Counted from the first letter of the stretch, positions 8,170 to 16,465 are shown. The stretch is DNA of 64,000 nucleotides from an uncultured Bacteroides sp. (GCA_902492205.1 CABUKU010000015.1:1-64000), one strand, 5' to 3'. Program-made: numbers and translations. The notes: a model not told the origin generated them from the letters alone.

Positions 8170-9093
8170 CTATAAAGGTTTCACAGGGATACAAATATCC
8201 ACAATGAATTTCTTCTCGGGATGCTCGTCCCGGTTATTCTGATAGATCTCATAATGATGTCCATTAGTACACTGACAACCATGCTCCTTTAGCAAATCAA
8301 ACATTGCATGCCAAGCAGCAGGAAACTCTTCCATCGCTATTTCGAAACGTCCAATAGCATATTGCCCTCCGCTTATTTCATATTGACCTATTTCTCCCTC
8401 GGCTTTTACACCTTTAGTTACAATCATTCCGGCATCAGCAGTCAACTTATCTTTTGCTGTAATATCGGGATCATCGTGATAAACAGAGATCAATTTCATT
8501 TCGGGTGCAGTAACTAACCCTCTCGGATAAGCCCATTGCATTAACTTAGCAAACGCCCCCTGCATTTGGTCGAGTGCTCCCTGATGACGGCAATAAATAA
8601 TATTGATTGCCGGTAAGTTCTTAATTTCAAATGTACAATTCATTGTTACTCCTTTTACTATTAATGTTTTATGGGAACAAAAGTAACGGGAATAGGAACG
8701 ACTGTTTGTATCAATTATGCTTTTGAATGAACTATTCTTGCTATCTTGTAGAAGTTTATTGCTCCGATACTCCTCTGCAGTCATTCCAAAGTGACGTTTG
8801 AAGTTACGACAAAAGACATTCATAGAACTAAAACCACACTCATAAGCAATATTCATCACCGGAGCAGAAACATCACTCAGTAACAACGATGCAGCCCTTT
8901 CTAATCTTCTTCTCAATACATATTTAGCTAAAGGCTCCCCCATAGTAGAAGAAAATATGCGATGAAAATGATAGGAAGATAAACTAATTTGCGCAGCCAG
9001 TTCTTCTACTGTTAATTGCTTGTCAAGATTAGCATAGATATAATCTATAACCTTATTAATCTGCCGTGTGTAGTCTTTTTCTTTTGTGCTCAT
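8170..9093 (-). CDS. AraC family regulator with GyrI-like effector domain
   Basis: 307 residues. Two helix-turn-helix motifs lie in the first 110 residues (LTVEELAAQISLSSYHFHRIF and APVMNIAYECGFSSMNVFCRNF), which is the AraC/XylS DNA-binding domain placed N-terminally. From about 150 to the end is a GyrI-like (SOUL/BmrR-type) small-molecule-binding domain (INIIYCRHQG near its start, KKFIVDICIPV at its end). This layout matches Rob/SoxS-like or drug-responsive regulators. Its start overlaps the stop of the upstream thioredoxin-like gene by 4 bp, so they form one transcript. The ligand is unknown. Confidence 0.88.
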   Translation of the reverse strand: MSTKEKDYTRQINKVIDYIYANLDKQLTVEELAAQISLSSYHFHRIFSSTMGEPLAKYVLRRRLERAASLLLSDVSAPVMNIAYECGFSSMNVFCRNFKRHFGMTAEEYRSNKLLQDSKNSSFKSIIDTNSRSYSRYFCSHKTLIVKGVTMNCTFEIKNLPAINIIYCRHQGALDQMQGAFAKLMQWAYPRGLVTAPEMKLISVYHDDPDITAKDKLTADAGMIVTKGVKAEGEIGQYEISGGQYAIGRFEIAMEEFPAAWHAMFDLLKEHGCQCTNGHHYEIYQNNRDEHPEKKFIVDICIPVKPL

Positions 9094-9611
9094 TCCGACA
9101 ATAAGTTTCTTATTTTATTCTCCAACTGTTCCACTGTTATTCCTAAAGAAGTATCGGCAATCCACCTCACAGTTCCACTCCTGTCTGCAAGATAGAAACG
9201 TGGGATTGTCATATCTGCAAAAAGAGAATATGCTTTTCTATCGTTATCAATATATACCGGCATATTAAAAGCGTTTTCTTTCCAATAGTCCGACACCGTA
9301 TTCGCAGTTTGTCCACGAGATATAGTCCACATTGCAAAGGATGAATCATCTTTCAAGTCTTTCCAAACAGCCTCAACAAAAGGAAGCTCCCTACGACAGT
9401 CACCGCAAGTTGTGTCAAAAAAAACAAGAAAAGCTACCTTCCCCTTTAACGTTTCGGAAGATATGGTTTCACCATTTATTGCCATTAATTCAAAAGAAGG
9501 CAATGAATCTCCCGGCAAAATTTTGGACTCTCCGTTTCTTTCTTCATCATCTTTAATACAAGAAGTAAAACACAATACAGCAAATAACATGAATAACCAG
9601 TTCTTTTTCAT
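9090..9611 (-). CDS. TlpA-like thioredoxin-fold lipoprotein
   Basis: 173 residues from the chosen Met at 9611. That start is preferred to 9632 because it gives a clean lipoprotein signal (WLFMLFAVLCFTSC, lipidated Cys18) and has GAAAGAGA upstream. The mature part has the AhpC/TSA-TlpA fold with a CxxC active site in TTCGDCRRELPF, here CGDC rather than the more common CGPC or CxPC. It is probably an envelope-anchored thiol-disulfide reductase. It is co-transcribed with the AraC/GyrI regulator. The partner is unknown. Confidence 0.8.
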   Translation of the reverse strand: MKKNWLFMLFAVLCFTSCIKDDEERNGESKILPGDSLPSFELMAINGETISSETLKGKVAFLVFFDTTCGDCRRELPFVEAVWKDLKDDSSFAMWTISRGQTANTVSDYWKENAFNMPVYIDNDRKAYSLFADMTIPRFYLADRSGTVRWIADTSLGITVEQLENKIRNLLSE

Positions 9612-9630
9612 ATCTCTTTCTTTCAGAAAC

Positions 9631-9665
9631 AAAAAGAGGATAACTTTAGTTGTAAGTTATCCTCT
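9631..9665 (-). terminator. Intrinsic terminator after the DUF5606 gene
   Basis: AGAGGATAACTT (9635-9646) and AAGTTATCCTCT (9654-9665) form a perfect 12-bp stem. Read on the minus strand it is followed by TTTTTGTTT. It isolates the nusB-to-DUF5606 run from the TlpA-like gene. Confidence 0.9.
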
Positions 9666-9690
9666 CAATATGTTATCTTTTACAATACGC

Positions 9691-10116
9691 TTATTCTGCT
9701 GTTTCTTCTTTAGCTGCTTCTTGTTCTGCAAAGTCTGTAAGACCGTTAGTAGCAAGAATATTGTACCACGAAATAAGTTTTTTAATGTCTGTTACATATA
9801 CTCTGTCGCGGTCAAAATCCGGAAGAATCTCCGCAAAGTAAGTGCGCAGTTCATCACCTGAAGCCTTTTTGGGATCAATAGATGCTACGGCTCCGTTCTC
9901 TTTTTCTTTCACTGAAGTAAGAACGTCTTTCAAAGGCACTTCCGCATCATTGGTATACATTGCTATATCAGCCAAAGAAATTACCTTTTCATTGCCATGA
10001 ACAGGAAAACGCTTTTTATCTGATGAGATTGTTTCTACAATCAACATATTCTTTCCCTGAGAAATCAATTTATATAATCCAGGTTTTCCTGAGATTGATA
10101 AAATAGTCTTTAACAT
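9691..10116 (-). CDS. DUF5606 domain protein
   Basis: 141 residues beginning MLKTILSISGKPGLYKLISQ, a highly conserved Bacteroidetes opening. The N-terminal half looks like a small beta-barrel (GLYKLISQGKNMLIVETI), followed by a helical region (DELRTYFAEILPDFDRDRVY) and an acidic tail. It is usually found next to coaE, ybbR, yajC and nusB, as here. Its function is unknown; cytoplasmic location is inferred from the lack of a signal. It has its own good promoter and a strong terminator, so it can be expressed separately from coaE. Confidence 0.8.
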   Translation of the reverse strand: MLKTILSISGKPGLYKLISQGKNMLIVETISSDKKRFPVHGNEKVISLADIAMYTNDAEVPLKDVLTSVKEKENGAVASIDPKKASGDELRTYFAEILPDFDRDRVYVTDIKKLISWYNILATNGLTDFAEQEAAKEETAE

Positions 10117-10153
10117 AGTATGTCTAAATTTTATTTTAATACTTTACGGAGGG

Positions 10154-10184
10154 CAAAAGTAACATTCCATAACGAGACTTACAA
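10154..10184 (-). promoter_or_regulatory. Bacteroides-type promoter of the DUF5606 gene
   Basis: On the minus strand a TTG box (complement of CAA at 10182-10184) is followed after 20 nt by TACTTTTG (complement of 10154-10161), an exact TAnnTTTG. The start codon lies about 38 bp downstream. CAAAAGTA occurs twice here, so a second, upstream -7 box at 10182-10189 is also possible. Confidence 0.7.
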
Positions 10185-10221
10185 AAGTAAGCTCAATAAA
10201 AAATGCCTGTTTAAACAAATA

Positions 10222-10821
10222 TTAGGAAAGTATGCCTTTTTCAAGAAGACTAATCAACTCCATTACTTGGGGAATAAGCATGCTTTCATCATCGTTCTTT
10301 ATCACATAATGTGCATGAAGCTTTTTCTCCTCATCATCCATCTGGCTTTGAATCCGTTTCAGTATGAGTTCTTTAGGAGATAAATCACGCTTCATCGCTC
10401 TATGCAGACGAACTTCTAAAGGAGCATATACCATCACGACTGCATCCACTTCGCCGGCAAAGCCCGCTTCCACAAGAATAGCCGATTCCATTCCCACAAT
10501 CTTGCAATCATTATGTTCCAATACCCACTTATGAAAATCATCCTTCACCCGAGGATGGATAATAGCATTCACTTGTTTGGCATGATTAGGATGACTGAAA
10601 ATATAGGAAGCAAGATAAGGTTTGTTTAACTCTCCTCCCTTATATACATCTTCACCCAACAAAGAAACTAATTTTTCCTTGATAACAAGATCTGTTAGTG
10701 TCAATCGTTTGGACTCAATATCAGATATATAAACAGGGACGCCCATTACCTCCAATAAACGGGAAACAACAGATTTACCGCTTCCTATGCCACCGGTAAT
10801 GCCTATCTTAATTGCCGCCAT
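10222..10821 (-). CDS. coaE: Dephospho-CoA kinase
   Basis: 199 residues. It transfers the ATP phosphate to the ribose 3'-hydroxyl of dephospho-CoA, the last step of coenzyme A synthesis, in the cytoplasm. The P-loop GGIGSGKS is at residues 10-17, and the substrate region includes VPVYISDIESKRL and NAIIHPRVKDDF. The length is typical. Its start overlaps the end of the ybbR-like gene by 14 bp, showing translational coupling in the nusB-yajC-ybbR-coaE run. Confidence 0.96.
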   Translation of the reverse strand: MAAIKIGITGGIGSGKSVVSRLLEVMGVPVYISDIESKRLTLTDLVIKEKLVSLLGEDVYKGGELNKPYLASYIFSHPNHAKQVNAIIHPRVKDDFHKWVLEHNDCKIVGMESAILVEAGFAGEVDAVVMVYAPLEVRLHRAMKRDLSPKELILKRIQSQMDDEEKKLHAHYVIKNDDESMLIPQVMELISLLEKGILS

Positions 10822-11824
10822 AAGTGGGAATTTGTTCTATCAGGAAATCCACTTGCTCCGGAATGATACGCACATGGCTGACACCGGCAGGTAAAGACTT
10901 CAACTTCAGTGTATATTTATCAGACGAGCTCTTAATAAGTTCATTATAAGGAACTTCTAAGACAAAATCATCGGGATGAATATGTTTGAAACGATGCAAG
11001 CCAACCAAAAAAGTAACTTGCACTTTCGAGGGGAAAGTACGCAATATCTTATCTGTAGGAAATCCCACTCCGATGACAGGAATCTCAATAGTCTTTTCTG
11101 TAAAAATATCGACAGGAAAAGTAACCTCAATTGAATTAGGTACAAACTTTGCCCCGCGAACCCTTTCTAAAGTTATACGTTGTTTAAGTGTATCTGTTAT
11201 TTCCAACAGCTTAACATTCTGTGTATAAGCAACCTTTATCGTATCAAGTATAGCTTTTGGAGCATATACAACAACCGAATCGGGAGAGTATATCGTGTCG
11301 GCCATGTAATACTGTGGTCCTGCCGTCACTTCTCCTCTTAATCTTACAGGAATCTTTTTTGCTTTCCCTTTCGAGTAAATATAATCAAGCGTATCGGGCT
11401 TAATATTCAATAATTTAGTGGAAGCATTTAACTGACCGAGAATTTTCCTCTCCAACTCTCCCGAAAGGATTTTTACATGGCTGCCTCTGTCCTTATAGTC
11501 ATTGAAATCTATGGAGATGGGATAAAAGCTCTGCCCCAACATATAATTAAGAAGCACCGTACCTTTATCTTTCACTGTTATGCGAAGTTCATTGACAGGC
11601 TCCGAAGTCATGACCACATCATTGGGAACATTCTTTAATTTTAGAGGAATAGAGAATTCCGTTTCATAGTCATTCTTCAATGTTTGTAACAACCAGAAAC
11701 CGGTTGCTACCAAGAAAAAAAACAAAAAGATTAAAAACTCTCTGCTCTGAGCACTGAGCAAAAAGTTTCTAATCTTTCTTATAATTGTAAAGTAAAAGTA
11801 TTTAATGTTCCTTGAAGTGAACAT
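10808..11824 (-). CDS. YbbR-like domain membrane protein (CdaR-type)
   Basis: 338 residues. A cytoplasmic N-terminus is followed by one membrane segment at about 29-48 (FLIFLFFFLVATGFWLLQTL) and several extracytoplasmic YbbR repeats (for example FSIPLKLKNVPNDVV and KKIPVRLRGEVTAGPQYYM). In Firmicutes the YbbR protein CdaR regulates the diadenylate cyclase CdaA. In Bacteroidetes the gene sits instead with coaE, nusB and yajC, as here, and its role is not settled. It begins 13 bp after yajC and overlaps coaE by 14 bp. Confidence 0.88.
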   Translation of the reverse strand: MFTSRNIKYFYFTIIRKIRNFLLSAQSREFLIFLFFFLVATGFWLLQTLKNDYETEFSIPLKLKNVPNDVVMTSEPVNELRITVKDKGTVLLNYMLGQSFYPISIDFNDYKDRGSHVKILSGELERKILGQLNASTKLLNIKPDTLDYIYSKGKAKKIPVRLRGEVTAGPQYYMADTIYSPDSVVVYAPKAILDTIKVAYTQNVKLLEITDTLKQRITLERVRGAKFVPNSIEVTFPVDIFTEKTIEIPVIGVGFPTDKILRTFPSKVQVTFLVGLHRFKHIHPDDFVLEVPYNELIKSSSDKYTLKLKSLPAGVSHVRIIPEQVDFLIEQIPTYGGN

Positions 11825-11837
11825 AATCCTCCTTTAC

Positions 11838-12158
11838 TTATTTAGATGCGTTCTGAGTACCTTCTGGTGCAGCAGCAAAAATAGAATTCTTATCTATCTT
11901 GATTTTAACGTTATCAGCTATTTCCAAAGTGATAACATTATCATCAATGCTTTTAATTTTTCCATGAATACCTCCGGCAGTAACTACTTGCTGACCAACT
12001 TCAAGGTTTTTACGGAAATTAGCAATTTCTTTTTGCTTTTTATTTTGAGGACGGATCATAAAGAAATACATAATAGCAAATACTGCTATCATCATAATCC
12101 AAAAATAAGAATCCTGACCGCCCATACCGGCTTGCAATAATACAGTTAATAAATTCAT
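11838..12158 (-). CDS. yajC: Preprotein translocase subunit YajC
   Basis: 106 residues with a single N-terminal membrane helix at about 19-38 (FWIMMIAVFAIMYFFMI) followed by the signature RPQNKKQKE and a small beta domain (VGQQVVTAGGIHGKIKSID). It is an accessory subunit of the SecDF-YajC complex in the inner membrane, which assists SecYEG protein export. It lies 41 bp after nusB and 13 bp before the ybbR-like gene. Confidence 0.95.
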   Translation of the reverse strand: MNLLTVLLQAGMGGQDSYFWIMMIAVFAIMYFFMIRPQNKKQKEIANFRKNLEVGQQVVTAGGIHGKIKSIDDNVITLEIADNVKIKIDKNSIFAAAPEGTQNASK

Positions 12159-12199
12159 AAAATATCAGTTTTAGTTTTATACTTATAATAACAAAGGTA

Positions 12200-13126
12200 T
12201 CAGTTTTTTGTTAACTTCCCTTCTTTTTTTAATTGATTAACTATTCCATCCAAAGTTCCATTGATAAAACTACCACTCTTAGCCGTACTGTATAGTTTAG
12301 CTATTTCAACATATTCATTCAAAGAAACGCTTACCGGAATATTTGGGAAACTCAATAACTCAGCCAAAGCAATCTGCATGATTATTACATCCATAAATGC
12401 AATGCGATCCAAGTCCCAATTCTTTGTATTCTCACTAATCAAATGACGATAATAATCAGCATTCAATATCGTGCGACGGAACAAACGGCGTGCAAACTCC
12501 TGATCTTCATCATCTTTAAATTCCGGCAGAAGCAACTGGTTTGCTCCATTCTTTTCATCAAAGCGCTTGATAGTCTTCAATACAAATGTATCAACAATTT
12601 CCTTATCATCATTCCAATACAAACTTTGCTCTTCCAGCACTTCATCCAAAGACTCGTTGTTAAATATGAAACTCTTATAAAGCTTTCTCCATAATTCACG
12701 GTCTTCTTCATAAGAATCTCCGGTAGACGACATATAATCTTTATATATATCAGAATCGGCAATCTTATCAAACAACTCTTTTATAAAGTCTTGTTCATTT
12801 TCCCAGTTCTTCTTCTGATTAGCAACAAACTCCATTAACTGCTTGTTCACCTCTAATTGGGCAATAAACTTGTTTTCAACAAATTTCATGCATGGGGCCA
12901 ACTCTTCTCTCGTTGGTCTAAGTTTATTTTTTCCGGCATCAATGCGCTTTCTCGCATAATTCGTCAATTCTATCATCAGCACAAGCAAATAATTGTATAA
13001 ATCATAGGCCTTAGACAGACTGAAGAACAACTCTTTTTCAGCCGTATCCAGGTTTTTACTGCCGTTTTGATAGTATGCATAGACTATCTGCACAATTTTA
13101 AGACGAATAAGAACTCTGTTAATCAT
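12200..13126 (-). CDS. nusB: Transcription antitermination factor NusB (long Bacteroidetes form)
   Basis: 308 residues from the Met at 13126 (MINRVLIRLKIVQIVYAYYQ), preferred over a start 11 residues earlier because this opening is the conserved one. Compact NusB proteins have about 140 residues. Here the NusB fold is recognisable in the last 120 residues (RDxA-like stretch replaced by WDLDRIAFMDVIIMQIALAEL, ending SGSFINGTLDGIVNQL), and an extra helical N-terminal half is present, as usual in Bacteroidetes. NusB with NusE/S10 binds boxA RNA and supports rRNA transcription. It heads the run yajC-ybbR-coaE. Confidence 0.92.
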   Translation of the reverse strand: MINRVLIRLKIVQIVYAYYQNGSKNLDTAEKELFFSLSKAYDLYNYLLVLMIELTNYARKRIDAGKNKLRPTREELAPCMKFVENKFIAQLEVNKQLMEFVANQKKNWENEQDFIKELFDKIADSDIYKDYMSSTGDSYEEDRELWRKLYKSFIFNNESLDEVLEEQSLYWNDDKEIVDTFVLKTIKRFDEKNGANQLLLPEFKDDEDQEFARRLFRRTILNADYYRHLISENTKNWDLDRIAFMDVIIMQIALAELLSFPNIPVSVSLNEYVEIAKLYSTAKSGSFINGTLDGIVNQLKKEGKLTKN

Positions 13127-13156
13127 AACTTTCAAACATAATTTATCAACGAGCTG

Positions 13157-13164
13157 CAAAAGTA
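13157..13164 (-). promoter_or_regulatory. -7 box upstream of nusB
   Basis: The minus strand reads TACTTTTG, an exact TAnnTTTG, about 31 bp upstream of the chosen nusB start. That supports the shorter start, since the longer one would leave almost no leader. No clear -33 box is seen. Confidence 0.5.
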
Positions 13165-13363
13165 GGCATTTTTAATGACATGGAAGAAAGAAATTACATT
13201 TTTTAATGCATAAAATATTTATCAGCAATGAAAAATAGAGTTTGCTATTAACTTTCTTCTCTTTTCTTTTGACGATTTAAAAAAAATACTCAATTTTGAG
13301 CCCGATTTATAAGAAACAAACAGAAGTGTTTTTTGATTTTAAAAACAGAATATTTTTATAATC

Positions 13364-13759
13364 ATGGAAGAATTAAAAAAGAAAAGTGCAGTGGACATGA
13401 ACGATAAGGAGATTATTTTCTCTAAATCAATCAAAGCAGGGAAACGTATCTATTATTTAGACGTGAAGAAGAACCGGAAAGATGAAATGTTTCTGGCTAT
13501 CACCGAGAGCAAGAAGGTGGTAACCGGTGAAGGCGACGACTCACAAGTTACTTTTGAGAAACACAAAATCTTCCTATATAAAGAAGATTTCGAAAAGTTT
13601 ATGAATGGTCTGAATCAAGCCATCCGTTTCATCAATGAAGAACAAGGAACCGTGGAAAACGCTTCTTGTACCGAAGAAATTACTGATGCGGTTGAAAACA
13701 AAACCAAAGAAGAAGCGCCATTAAGTGCGGAAGAAATCAAAATAGATATTGACTTTTAA
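13364..13759 (+). CDS. PUR-alpha-like nucleic-acid-binding protein (DUF3276)
   Basis: 131 residues. Residues 15-95 form a single PUR repeat (IIFSKSIKAGKRIYYLDVKK, EMFLAITESKK, HKIFLYKEDFEKFMNGLNQA), the DUF3276 family, known from Borrelia and Bacteroidetes as a small dimeric DNA/RNA-binding protein related to eukaryotic Pur-alpha. The last 35 residues are an acidic, probably disordered tail. It is cytoplasmic and monocistronic, ending at a terminator. Its targets here are unknown. Confidence 0.85.
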   Translation: MEELKKKSAVDMNDKEIIFSKSIKAGKRIYYLDVKKNRKDEMFLAITESKKVVTGEGDDSQVTFEKHKIFLYKEDFEKFMNGLNQAIRFINEEQGTVENASCTEEITDAVENKTKEEAPLSAEEIKIDIDF

Positions 13760-13803
13760 AAAGAATATAAACCTTTATCTTTAAGCATAAAGAATTAATA
13801 TTT

Positions 13804-13849
13804 ATCGCTTTTATCTATCCTAATATATAGATGAAAGCGATTCTTTTTT
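13804..13849 (+). terminator. Intrinsic terminator after the PUR-like gene
   Basis: ATCGCTTTTATCTAT (13804-13818) pairs with ATAGATGAAAGCGAT (13827-13841), 15 bp with one G-U pair and an 8-nt loop, followed by TCTTTTTT. Confidence 0.9.
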
Positions 13850-13858
13850 AATAACTCC

Positions 13859-13889
13859 TTTGCCATATCAAACAAAAATCTTACCTTTG
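13859..13889 (+). promoter_or_regulatory. Bacteroides consensus promoter of rplY
   Basis: TTTG at 13859-13862, a 19-nt spacer, then TACCTTTG at 13882-13889, a textbook match to the Bacteroides primary sigma consensus. The leader to the rplY start is about 90 nt and carries CATCGTGTGAT twice (13904-13914 and 13921-13931), which could form alternative small hairpins. Whether L25 regulates itself here is not known. Confidence 0.85.
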
Positions 13890-13983
13890 CACCGCTTTTG
13901 AAACATCGTGTGATATACCACATCGTGTGATGGTGAGTTAAGCATCAATAAACTTAATTTAGAGTAACACAAATTTTAAGAAA

Positions 13984-14556
13984 ATGAAATCAATTGAAAT
14001 CAATGGAACTCCGAGAACCGAGTTCGGTAAAAAAGGTTCTCATGCAATCCGCAAGTCAAACGGCGTACCTTGTATCCTTTACGGAGGCAAAGAAATTGTA
14101 CATTTCACTGTAACAGCCGATTCTCTTCGCAACTTGGTATACACACCACATATCTACGTTGTAGACTTGGTTATTGACGGAAAGAAATACAATGCTATTT
14201 TGAAAGACCTTCAATTCCACCCTGTAAAAGACAATATCCTTCACGTTGACTTCTATGAAATCGACGAAGCTAAACCAATCGTAATGGAAGTTCCGGTTGC
14301 TCTTGAAGGCTTGGCAGAAGGTGTACGCGCCGGTGGTAAATTAGCTCTTCAATTACGCAAAATCAAAGTTAAAGCATTGTTCAATGTTATTCCTGAGAAA
14401 TTGGTTATCAACGTATCTCACTTAGGTCTTGGCAAAACTATCAAGGTTGGCGAATTGTCATTTGAAGGTCTTGACTTGGTTAGTCCTAAAGAAGCAGTTG
14501 TTTGTGCAGTTAAATTAACTCGTGCAGCAAGAGGTGCAGCCGCAGCTAATGCATAA
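13984..14556 (+). CDS. rplY: 50S ribosomal protein L25 (CTC-type, long form)
   Basis: 190 residues. The N-terminal L25 domain (about 1-95: MKSIEINGTPRTEFGKKGSH, then YNAILKDLQFHPVKDNILHVDF) binds the 5S rRNA loop. The C-terminal TL5/CTC beta domain (about 100-185) makes this the long form, as in Thermus TL5 and Bacillus Ctc. The alanine-rich end (ARGAAAANA) is a flexible tail. It is followed 15 bp later by pth, a common Bacteroidetes arrangement linking two translation genes. Confidence 0.96.
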   Translation: MKSIEINGTPRTEFGKKGSHAIRKSNGVPCILYGGKEIVHFTVTADSLRNLVYTPHIYVVDLVIDGKKYNAILKDLQFHPVKDNILHVDFYEIDEAKPIVMEVPVALEGLAEGVRAGGKLALQLRKIKVKALFNVIPEKLVINVSHLGLGKTIKVGELSFEGLDLVSPKEAVVCAVKLTRAARGAAAANA

Positions 14557-14571
14557 CATTAAAGTTATTGA

Positions 14572-15135
14572 ATGAAATACTTGATTGTAGGACTGGGAAA
14601 TATCGGTTCTGAATACGAGAATACCCGTCACAACATAGGATTTAATGTATTGGACGCCCTTGCAAAGGCGTCCAATCTTGTTTTTACCGATGGACGTTAC
14701 GGAGCAACCACAAGCCTGTCGCTCAAAGGGCGTAATCTCATATTGCTCAAGCCATCCACTTACATGAATTTGAGTGGAAATGCTGTCCGGTATTACATGC
14801 AGAAAGAAAACATTCCATTAGAGAATGTGTTGATTGTAGTTGATGACCTTGCATTGCCATTCGGTACTCTCCGATTGAAAGGTAAAGGAAGCGATGCAGG
14901 ACACAACGGGCTGAAACATATTGCCGCTACTCTTGGAACTCAAGACTATGCACGCTTGCGTTTTGGTATCGGGAATGACTTCCCACGAGGCGGACAAATA
15001 GATTTTGTACTTGGACACTTCACAGAGGAAGATATGAAAACTATGGATGAACGATTACAAACCGCAGGAGAAATAATCAAAAGTTTCTGTCTTGCAGGAA
15101 TCGCCATTACAATGAACCAATATAATAAGAAATGA
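14572..15135 (+). CDS. pth: Peptidyl-tRNA hydrolase
   Basis: 187 residues. It releases tRNA from prematurely dissociated peptidyl-tRNA in the cytoplasm. The signature is complete: GLGNIGSEYENTRHNIGF with catalytic His20, the conserved Asn motif in LKPSTYMNLSG, and VVDDLALPFG with the catalytic Asp. GSDAGHNGLKHI forms the substrate gate. It is co-transcribed with rplY (15-bp gap). Confidence 0.97.
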   Translation: MKYLIVGLGNIGSEYENTRHNIGFNVLDALAKASNLVFTDGRYGATTSLSLKGRNLILLKPSTYMNLSGNAVRYYMQKENIPLENVLIVVDDLALPFGTLRLKGKGSDAGHNGLKHIAATLGTQDYARLRFGIGNDFPRGGQIDFVLGHFTEEDMKTMDERLQTAGEIIKSFCLAGIAITMNQYNKK

Positions 15136-15151
15136 AAATAGTGAGTAATGG

Positions 15152-15237
15152 TTAGTGATTAGTGATTAATAAGTTAAATTGGTCACTAACCACTAAACAC
15201 TAATCACTAAATAACTAAATAACTAATCGCTAATAAA
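15152..15237. repeat. Array of 7-8 bp TTAGTGA / TAAYCAC units
   Basis: Two TTAGTGA units (from 15152) are followed by about eight inverted units of the type TAACCAC, TAAACAC, TAATCAC, TAAATAAC, running up to the start of the S4-domain gene. TTAGTGATTAGTG (15152-15164) is the exact reverse complement of 15198-15210, so a hairpin can form between pth and the next gene. Its period is about 7 bp, so it differs from the 22-bp arrays. It may act as an mRNA 3' structure after pth. Confidence 0.75.
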
Positions 15238-15238
15238 C

Positions 15239-15664
15239 ATGGCTGAAGCAAGAATCGATAAATGGATGTGGGCCGTCAGAATCTTCAAGACTCGTACTAT
15301 TGCCGCCGAGGCATGCAAGAAAGGCAGAGTTATGATGAACGGTTCGCAGATAAAAGCATCGCGCACCGTGAAACCGGGAGATGTCATTCAGGTGAAAAAG
15401 CCGCCTATTACTTATTCTTTCAAAGTATTGCAAGCCATCGAGAAGAGAATAGGCGCCAAGCTTGTGCCCGAAATGATGGAAAATGTCACTACTCCCGATC
15501 AGTACGAGTTGCTTGAAATGAGTAAAATCAGCGGATTCGTTGACAGGGCACGTGGAACAGGACGCCCTACAAAGAAAGACAGAAGGCAGATAGATGAGTT
15601 TGCCACACCGGAATTCATGGATGATTTCGACTTTGATTTTGACTTCGATGATGAGGAAGAGTAA
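15239..15664 (+). CDS. S4-domain RNA-binding protein (Hsp15/RqcH-partner type)
   Basis: 141 residues. The S4 domain spans about 4-65 (RIDKWMWAVRIFKTRTIAAE, GRVMMNGSQIKASRTVKPGD), as in Hsp15 (HslR), which binds stalled 50S subunits carrying peptidyl-tRNA. A second conserved block near 95-125 includes RGTGRPTKKDRRQIDEF, and the protein ends in an unusual Asp/Phe/Glu-rich tail. Its place just downstream of pth, another enzyme acting on stalled peptidyl-tRNA, fits this role. The start is fixed by the repeat array that runs up to the ATG. Confidence 0.85.
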   Translation: MAEARIDKWMWAVRIFKTRTIAAEACKKGRVMMNGSQIKASRTVKPGDVIQVKKPPITYSFKVLQAIEKRIGAKLVPEMMENVTTPDQYELLEMSKISGFVDRARGTGRPTKKDRRQIDEFATPEFMDDFDFDFDFDDEEE

Positions 15665-15676
15665 TATACTTTTCCT

Positions 15677-16456
15677 TTATCTCAAGTCAATGATAAGAAT
15701 ATCCTCTTTATAAGGTTCACATATCCCTTTTACCTCACCTGCGGGAGAAAGCAATGCCGAATCACCTGCATACATAAGCCCGGCAAGGTCTGTCCCGGCA
15801 CAATTTACCGCAATTACATTCGCTTTATTTTCAATGGCACGCTCACGAAGCAGACTATTCCAATCATCACGGCGGGACTCCGGCCAGTTTGCTATGTAAA
15901 TAGCTGTATCATACCTGCCATTGTTACGACTCCATTCAGAGAAACGCAGGTCATAACATATATAAGTGGCAAAACGATGCCCTTTCCATTGAAGAATCAA
16001 TTGTTCACTCCCCGATGAAAAGCTTCCCTTTTTAAAACAGTTATGTTTGTCGTAATACTGATAAGTTCCGTCGGGAAAAGCTGCTATCAGCCGGTTGTAG
16101 TATTTATCATCTTCCCGGTATATGGTAGAACCGATAACAAGAGCATGAGCTTGTGCAGCCCATGCTTTCATTGTTTCAACAATACGTGGATAACAATCCG
16201 CTATTCTGTTCTTTGATTTCAAAGCATCCGCCTTATCTTTTTTCTTCATCTCGCAACCGGAAGTAAACAATTCGGGAAAGATAATCATATCCGCTCCCTT
16301 GCATTGTTCCACCCTTTTACCGAAAGCTGCCAGATTCGCTTCCACATCACCCCATGCCAAATGGGGTTGTACAAGCGCTACTTTACACAACTGTTTTTCT
16401 CCGGCATAGGTATAAATGCCGAATAGCAACGGAAGAAGAAAAAGAACAAACTTCAT
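15677..16456 (-). CDS. Exported nitrilase-fold (carbon-nitrogen hydrolase) enzyme
   Basis: 259 residues. A signal peptide (FVLFLLPLLFGIYTYA, residues 4-18) precedes a complete nitrilase-superfamily domain with catalytic Glu62 (FPELF), Lys137 (YYDKHN) and Cys167 (YICYDLRF). The closest group appears to be omega-amidase/YafV-like, which hydrolyses 2-oxoglutaramate and related amides in the cytoplasm. An exported version is unusual. No internal Met could give a leaderless full domain. It is 9 bp from the HIT gene and converges on the S4-domain gene. The substrate is unknown. Confidence 0.8.
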   Translation of the reverse strand: MKFVLFLLPLLFGIYTYAGEKQLCKVALVQPHLAWGDVEANLAAFGKRVEQCKGADMIIFPELFTSGCEMKKKDKADALKSKNRIADCYPRIVETMKAWAAQAHALVIGSTIYREDDKYYNRLIAAFPDGTYQYYDKHNCFKKGSFSSGSEQLILQWKGHRFATYICYDLRFSEWSRNNGRYDTAIYIANWPESRRDDWNSLLRERAIENKANVIAVNCAGTDLAGLMYAGDSALLSPAGEVKGICEPYKEDILIIDLR

Positions 16457-16465
16457 CAGCGATGT

